A program made the position numbers and the translations under genes. The notes under the pieces were generated by a model. The model made no database searches. It worked only from the letters and a program-made list of their open reading frames with translations, and was not told the origin of the DNA. A stretch of DNA of 7,999 nucleotides from an uncultured Gemella sp. (GTDB lineage: Bacteria; Bacillota; Bacilli; Staphylococcales; Gemellaceae), in assembly GCF_900766305.1 (NCBI RefSeq), contig NZ_CAAFUZ010000071.1:1-7999 (forward strand). The letters run 5' to 3'. This document shows, in pieces, positions 6,001 through 7,999 of this stretch; position 1 is the stretch's first letter; each line of letters opens with the position of its first letter.

Positions 6001-6908
6001 TCTCTTTCCTGATATTTAGCATTTACTTCTGATTCAATTTGAGAATATGATTTGATTACTTTACCACTACGCTTTACTTTCTTGTTATTCTTAGCAAGTT
6101 CTTTAGCGTATCTTTTAGCTATTTCATCTTTCATTTGTTGAGCTTTTTTAACAGCATTTCTACCTTGTGAGTATTCTTTTTGAGATTCCCTCAAGGCTTT
6201 TAATTGTTGTCTGTGCTGTTCTCGTAAGTCCTTTTTATCGTACTTATCACCAACTTTAAAAGTTGAACTAGCATAAATTCTAGTAACAATTTCATCAGAA
6301 TTACTAGTATTAACAAATTCACTTATATTTTTAGCTGTAGTTAATACTTCTTCAGTATCTCTTCCTAAACGTTCTAACAAGCTAATTTGTTTATCATGCA
6401 TATCAATATCTGCAGAATAAGTATCAGCAATTCCACCTAATAATTCAAATGATGTTCTAAGTTTATTATCAGTATCATCATTATGTGATACAAATGAATT
6501 AATAGCATTTATATCTGAATAATAAGAGAAATCTTTTTCACTAGATAAAAAGTTAGAATACCATTCATCAAGCACTGACATACAGTTTACACGAAGTCTT
6601 CCAAAGTTATTCACTAACCTTTTACTAAAATCATAGTTCTTTTGATAAGCTGTTACAGTAACACACTTATCATTTTCAGATATATCAATATCCTTAATTC
6701 TAAATAAGTTTGTTCTGTCATGCTCATCAGCTTTTACAATCATACCTTTTTCAATGAAAGAATATAGATCATTGTCTACTGTTGGATATTTGAATGTTAA
6801 TTTATACATTGTATTCAACACCCAGTGAATGTCCGAATCGTAAGCATTATTCAACACTATTCCGTTATAAGTAAAATCCGTTTCAAATTCGTCATATAAC
6901 CATAACAT
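2703..6908 (-). CDS. tal: Tail hub / tail spike protein (Tal-like) with C-terminal S74 intramolecular chaperone
   Basis: This 1401-residue protein follows dit as Tal does. Residues 1-221 and 343-450 look like the two parts of the gp27/gp44-like hub domain, closing with RIRVVETHYDPMLKKWKEFI and LGEKEG. A Lys/Glu/Gln-rich coiled coil (about 222-342) is inserted between them. Residues 454-715 are mostly helical. NLLLGTKEF at 720 opens a beta-rich segment to about 880, resembling carbohydrate-binding sandwiches; a second covers about 965-1085. Residues 1087-1170 hold short beta repeats with a 10-residue period (AMIDEF, AFISKL, AFIKNL), suggesting a trimeric beta-helix. Residues 1181-1298 are Gly/Trp/Asn-rich. 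The last 103 residues start with Ser1299-Asp1300 in SDKRFKTNIKP, the S74 motif, and end in a coiled coil. In this family the domain assists trimer folding and then cuts itself off at the Ser. I see no M23, NlpC/P60 or CHAP catalytic motif, so a lytic role is not supported. The ATG at 6908 (TAATG overlap with dit) is preferred over 6926. Confidence 0.88.
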   Translation of the reverse strand: MLWLYDEFETDFTYNGIVLNNAYDSDIHWVLNTMYKLTFKYPTVDNDLYSFIEKGMIVKADEHDRTNLFRIKDIDISENDKCVTVTAYQKNYDFSKRLVNNFGRLRVNCMSVLDEWYSNFLSSEKDFSYYSDINAINSFVSHNDDTDNKLRTSFELLGGIADTYSADIDMHDKQISLLERLGRDTEEVLTTAKNISEFVNTSNSDEIVTRIYASSTFKVGDKYDKKDLREQHRQQLKALRESQKEYSQGRNAVKKAQQMKDEIAKRYAKELAKNNKKVKRSGKVIKSYSQIESEVNAKYQERERKSQQRKAESQAIVDRKKAEIESLKAQQKEELEALDEEITINLIVESPLINDYPFINEIAVSNNDLRTAEELEEWAMEYFTKQNIDKPKNSIKVTYEQLSEDINRGDTVILKYLKYGVDERIRVVETHYDPMLKKWKEFILGEKEGRLGSEVSNASSGAIAKANAYTDIITMDIERKVKERSENYDKLFKKNTDEINKKIEDGFEKAKASSEVIVAKIDEDLEKKLTPIRNQVSTTVENYNRQFQATNLEISKNRVEATKQIQALTDRVNNIQDISNNETVRELRGLVNGATSKVTELETSITREFTAVKKKNEDGLSAVKAEFKKGVDGLTTKVSSLEEYKNQDGNRTETLKQWVQRDTANQLTAARRSIESWVNEKGYATNSVVENKVRETANSFSREISNVREVIKDKVLSNDNLLLGTKEFISKHFAPAAPWQRALVWENETERYNDFVVKSTIYHFNGLWQDVAVEKGKTYEFGFFAKGSRYTNKIVFSPGWPSNDAKRPLAEYSIGNTEFTLTTNWKFHSFRFTVTSSGWSQCRVEKIQENNGIKLSVCGLYLREVKNNETSPLGWNPASEDEQLSINELNTWKQTATETLNTVSSGLNDTVKHSQLRIGADGIDFGSNKVFNGRNLASILSVSPESIKAITDRVIITPANENLAKIEYRNEVTFNQRDLYLNKISDSNKAGDEYYFSVEARQVSGSNGYKDLNAMVHVKYKDGTDDWLSTVLYPASGYGVRNCTATIKILDRNKEIEFIEPMLQQNTWSNYTTYSINKLTVVKKKSAELIVDGSIEGRQIKTQTLETGHHKAGSITSEIIAAKAVKVNNLLVDDAMIDEFVAHKAFISKLWAQDAFIKNLSTVKISATQLDTDWLSAYTGDIGGFRIGKNPNQPGDFWLTGSNNFNCGLNPGHNIGTRGAQIWAAWGYNWNQAGPNAWWVDGQGRMNCKGSATFYGGLHVYNARLDTHGQDIQGDANSAGAKTTVIWWSQINRVKSSVSDKRFKTNIKPTKVKAVDLLNKIEMVEFNWRKDNKFEKIGAIAQQVQSVEESLVVKDMDSKQSHSDYLRISYYDTIPYLIKAIQELSQQNNELKNKLEEITNG
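2720..2724 (-). promoter_or_regulatory. Ribosome binding site of the 60-residue gene
   Basis: GGAGG lies 9 nt upstream of the ATG at 2710, within the last codons of tal. It is the best match to the anti-Shine-Dalgarno sequence in its neighbourhood and the main evidence that this very small frame is translated. Confidence 0.75.
3399..3506 (-). repeat. 10-residue beta repeats in Tal (likely trimeric beta-helix)
   Basis: This region encodes residues 1135-1170. AMIDEFVAHK, AFISKLWAQD and AFIKNLSTVK succeed each other at an exact 10-residue period, followed by a diverged ISATQLDTDW. A-[FM]-I-x-x-[FL] repeats of this form occur upstream of receptor-binding heads in Gram-positive tail spikes and fit a triple-stranded helix whose folding an S74 chaperone assists. 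Confidence 0.6.
5882..6245 (-). other. Coiled-coil insertion within the Tal hub domain
   Basis: This region encodes Tal residues about 222-342, rich in Lys, Glu, Gln, Arg and Ala with almost no aromatic residues. Two long charged helices (about 224-275 and 290-342) are separated by a basic turn, KNNKKVKRSGKVIKSYSQ (273-290). That arrangement suggests an antiparallel helical hairpin. The hub fold appears to resume at ITINLIVESPLINDYPF. The insertion boundaries are estimated from composition only. Confidence 0.65.
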
Positions 6909-7630
6909 TAAATAAACGCCCCCCATCTACACTCTATTTCCAACCTAGTAATTCCATTTCCTAGAACAATCCCACTCACTCCTGGTTTAATCTCAAAAAA
7001 CGCTCCTAGCATTACACTATTTAATAGATTTCCATTTTTATCATATACATTTTGTTCACCTTGTTTGCATTCAATAACTAGCTTTTCAGAGAGTTGTTTT
7101 AATCTAACTACCTGATTACCTATAGTTAATATTGTGCCACTTGTTGAATTTCCATATAAAGTGATTTTAGGAAACATTATTACATTGGTTTCATTGTTGA
7201 TAACTCCGTTACTTGTGTATGTCTTAATATCAGATGCAATGCTATATGAAAATGGATTACAAGTGAATACTACATCTATTTCATATTCATCTACTTCACC
7301 TAGTCTAGCTCTTACTGCAGATACTGTTAACACTTCATAATATCTACCAGGATTATCAGAGGCTATTAATTTACCACTACCTTCTAACCACACTAATAAT
7401 TCATTAATTTGGTTTAATTTTACATTGTGGATTAATAGCTTATATGATTTTTCTACAAGCTCATAAGCTGTAGAAGTTCTTACAATTCCTCCTGACATAT
7501 CATCAGATGTGAATATTTTGTCTTTTCTTTTCCCTTTATTGATTCCATCATTTTCTGTTACAAAAATTTCAAAGGGAAAATCGGCGGTAGATTTCCCTTT
7601 GAAAATTAACTCATTATAATGTAACGACAT
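6908..7630 (-). CDS. dit: Distal tail protein (Dit), siphovirus tail component family
   Basis: This 240-residue protein has the length and two-part layout of Dit proteins, which form the hexameric ring joining tail tube to Tal hub and baseplate. The N-terminal half (about residues 1-150) begins MSLHYNELIFKGK and contains the VVFTCNPFSYS segment at 120-130, like the F-C-P-(F/Y) pattern closing the family's N-terminal domain. The C-terminal half starts at FPKITLYG (153-160) and has an alternating beta pattern ending GNGITRLEIECRWGAFI, consistent with the galectin-like C-terminal domain. I chose the ATG at 7630: AGAGGTGG lies at 7636-7643, 5 nt upstream. The longer reading from GTG at 7639 would start inside that ribosome binding site. 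The gene overlaps the tape measure stop by 17 nt, and its TAA shares one base with the ATG of the next gene (TAATG). An inverted repeat lies within codons about 9-21. Family assignment is from recognition of pattern and context, not a database search. Confidence 0.9.
   Translation of the reverse strand: MSLHYNELIFKGKSTADFPFEIFVTENDGINKGKRKDKIFTSDDMSGGIVRTSTAYELVEKSYKLLIHNVKLNQINELLVWLEGSGKLIASDNPGRYYEVLTVSAVRARLGEVDEYEIDVVFTCNPFSYSIASDIKTYTSNGVINNETNVIMFPKITLYGNSTSGTILTIGNQVVRLKQLSEKLVIECKQGEQNVYDKNGNLLNSVMLGAFFEIKPGVSGIVLGNGITRLEIECRWGAFI
6919..6924 (-). promoter_or_regulatory. Unusual G-only ribosome binding site of the tal gene
   Basis: The only purine run upstream of the ATG at 6908 is GGGGGG, 10 nt away, within the last codons of dit. 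It is not a standard AGGAGG, and spacing is at the long end. Initiation probably depends on ribosomes terminating at the TAATG junction. The alternative ATG at 6926 would sit just before this G run and has only a weak AGAGTG upstream. Confidence 0.55.
7564..7607 (-). repeat. Perfect 13-bp inverted repeat with 12-nt loop and T-tract, inside dit
   Basis: The arms are 7592-7604 and 7567-7579. On the minus strand they read TTTCAAAGGGAAA and TTTCCCTTTGAAA, separated by the loop TCTACCGCCGAT. After one T-T mismatch the pairing can extend by two A-T pairs. The downstream arm runs directly into TTTTT (7562-7566) on the coding strand, giving the form of an intrinsic terminator or attenuator. The hairpin lies 27-64 nt into the dit coding sequence, encoding FKGK-STAD-FPFE. 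Whether it acts in RNA is not shown; the stem is only moderately GC-rich. Confidence 0.6.
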
Positions 7631-7999
7631 TTCTACCACCTCTAAAACTCATATTTTTGTATTCTTTCATAGATCTCACTAGTTTTTGTTCAATCTCTTT
7701 TACTAATGCATCAATGTCTTCTTTATTGTTTATATTATTACCTGTCACGTTGATGGTAATATTAACATTAGGATTATTAGCTCCATATTGTTCTGCTAAC
7801 GTTCCACTTATTCCTTTAATTTTCTCTCTTGTTGATAATGGTGTAATATTCACACCACTTCTTGTTACTTGGAATAATTCTGCACCAGCTTCTCCTCCAA
7901 TACCTTGATATCTTGGTGGTAAACTTTGAGTAGCTACTATCATACCACCACTAGCAAACATATCAATATTCGCCCCATGAGCATATAAATCAATTTTTC
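7614..7999 (-). CDS. Tail tape measure protein, C-terminal end (partial, 5' end beyond window)
   Basis: The frame is open to the right edge; 127 residues and the TAA stop are visible, beginning within a ...KIDLYAHGANID stretch. The internal ATG at 7961 is therefore not the true start. Visible marks are the glycine-rich segment FASGGMIV, followed by a GGEAGAELFQV motif. Such a segment (ASGG..., GEAGPE-like) is characteristic of the C-terminal region of tape measure proteins of Gram-positive siphophages. Next come a beta-like stretch NVNITINVTGN and an amphipathic helix with Lys/Glu (DALVKEIEQKL). In the family, the protein is a long helical rod in the tail lumen that fixes tail length and whose C-terminus meets the Dit/Tal tip complex. 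The 3' end overlaps dit by 17 nt, consistent with translational coupling. Identity rests on this motif and on its position directly upstream of dit; the helical bulk is outside the window. Confidence 0.85.
   Translation of the reverse strand, partial: KIDLYAHGANIDMFASGGMIVATQSLPPRYQGIGGEAGAELFQVTRSGVNITPLSTREKIKGISGTLAEQYGANNPNVNITINVTGNNINNKEDIDALVKEIEQKLVRSMKEYKNMSFRGGRNVVTL
7636..7643 (-). promoter_or_regulatory. Ribosome binding site of dit
   Basis: The minus strand reads AGAGGTGG, then 5 nt, then ATG (7630). This decides against the in-frame GTG at 7637-7639, which is part of the site itself, and sets the Dit N-terminus at MSLHYN. The site lies within the last codons of the tape measure gene. 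Confidence 0.8.

Noticed and set aside
1..7999. CRISPR array, tRNA, insertion sequence, attachment site or defence system
   Set aside because: No regularly spaced identical repeats, tRNA-like cloverleaf, transposase or terminal repeats were seen; the repeats present are coding and belong to structural proteins.

Overview
The window is one polycistronic stretch of a tailed-phage or prophage morphogenesis region, read entirely on the minus strand, so gene order runs from high to low coordinates. The DNA is visibly AT-rich, has purine-rich GGAGG-type ribosome binding sites and carries the tape measure / Dit / Tal order. This indicates a siphovirus-type long non-contractile tail of a low-GC Gram-positive host (Bacillota). 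I cannot resolve the genus, nor tell a free phage from an integrated prophage: no integrase, attachment site or host gene is visible.

Layout in transcription order: the C-terminal end of the tape measure protein (7614-7999, cut by the right edge); the distal tail protein Dit (6908-7630); a 1401-residue tail hub/tail spike protein of the Tal type (2703-6908) ending in an S74-type self-cleaving intramolecular chaperone; a 60-residue coiled-coil protein (2528-2710); a 270-residue protein with a short segment resembling carbohydrate-binding modules (1714-2526); a 120-residue protein with a basic head and a repetitive Pro/Val/Glu tail (1362-1724); a terminator-like hairpin (1349-1378); a 126-residue membrane-anchored protein (954-1334); and a BppU-like upper baseplate protein (1-942, cut by the left edge). 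The BppU gene has no stop before the edge and is easily missed.

The first six genes overlap or almost touch: overlaps of 17, 1, 8 and 11 nt and one 1-nt gap, each start with its own ribosome binding site. This suggests one mRNA with translational coupling. The hairpin separates this block from the last two genes, which are 11 nt apart. There is no stretch of 300 bases without a gene.

Inferred joint function: the tape measure sets tail length and ends at Dit; Dit anchors the Tal hub; Tal projects a long helical and beta-rich spike with two possible sugar-binding sandwiches, folded with help from its C-terminal chaperone; and the BppU protein would link receptor-binding proteins (expected beyond the left edge) to Dit. 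Most of this is recognisable siphophage tail biology. The items most worth a second look are a perfect 13-bp inverted repeat with a T-tract inside the dit coding sequence, the hairpin whose loop contains a stop codon, the CBM-like accessory protein, and the long coiled coil inserted in the Tal hub domain.
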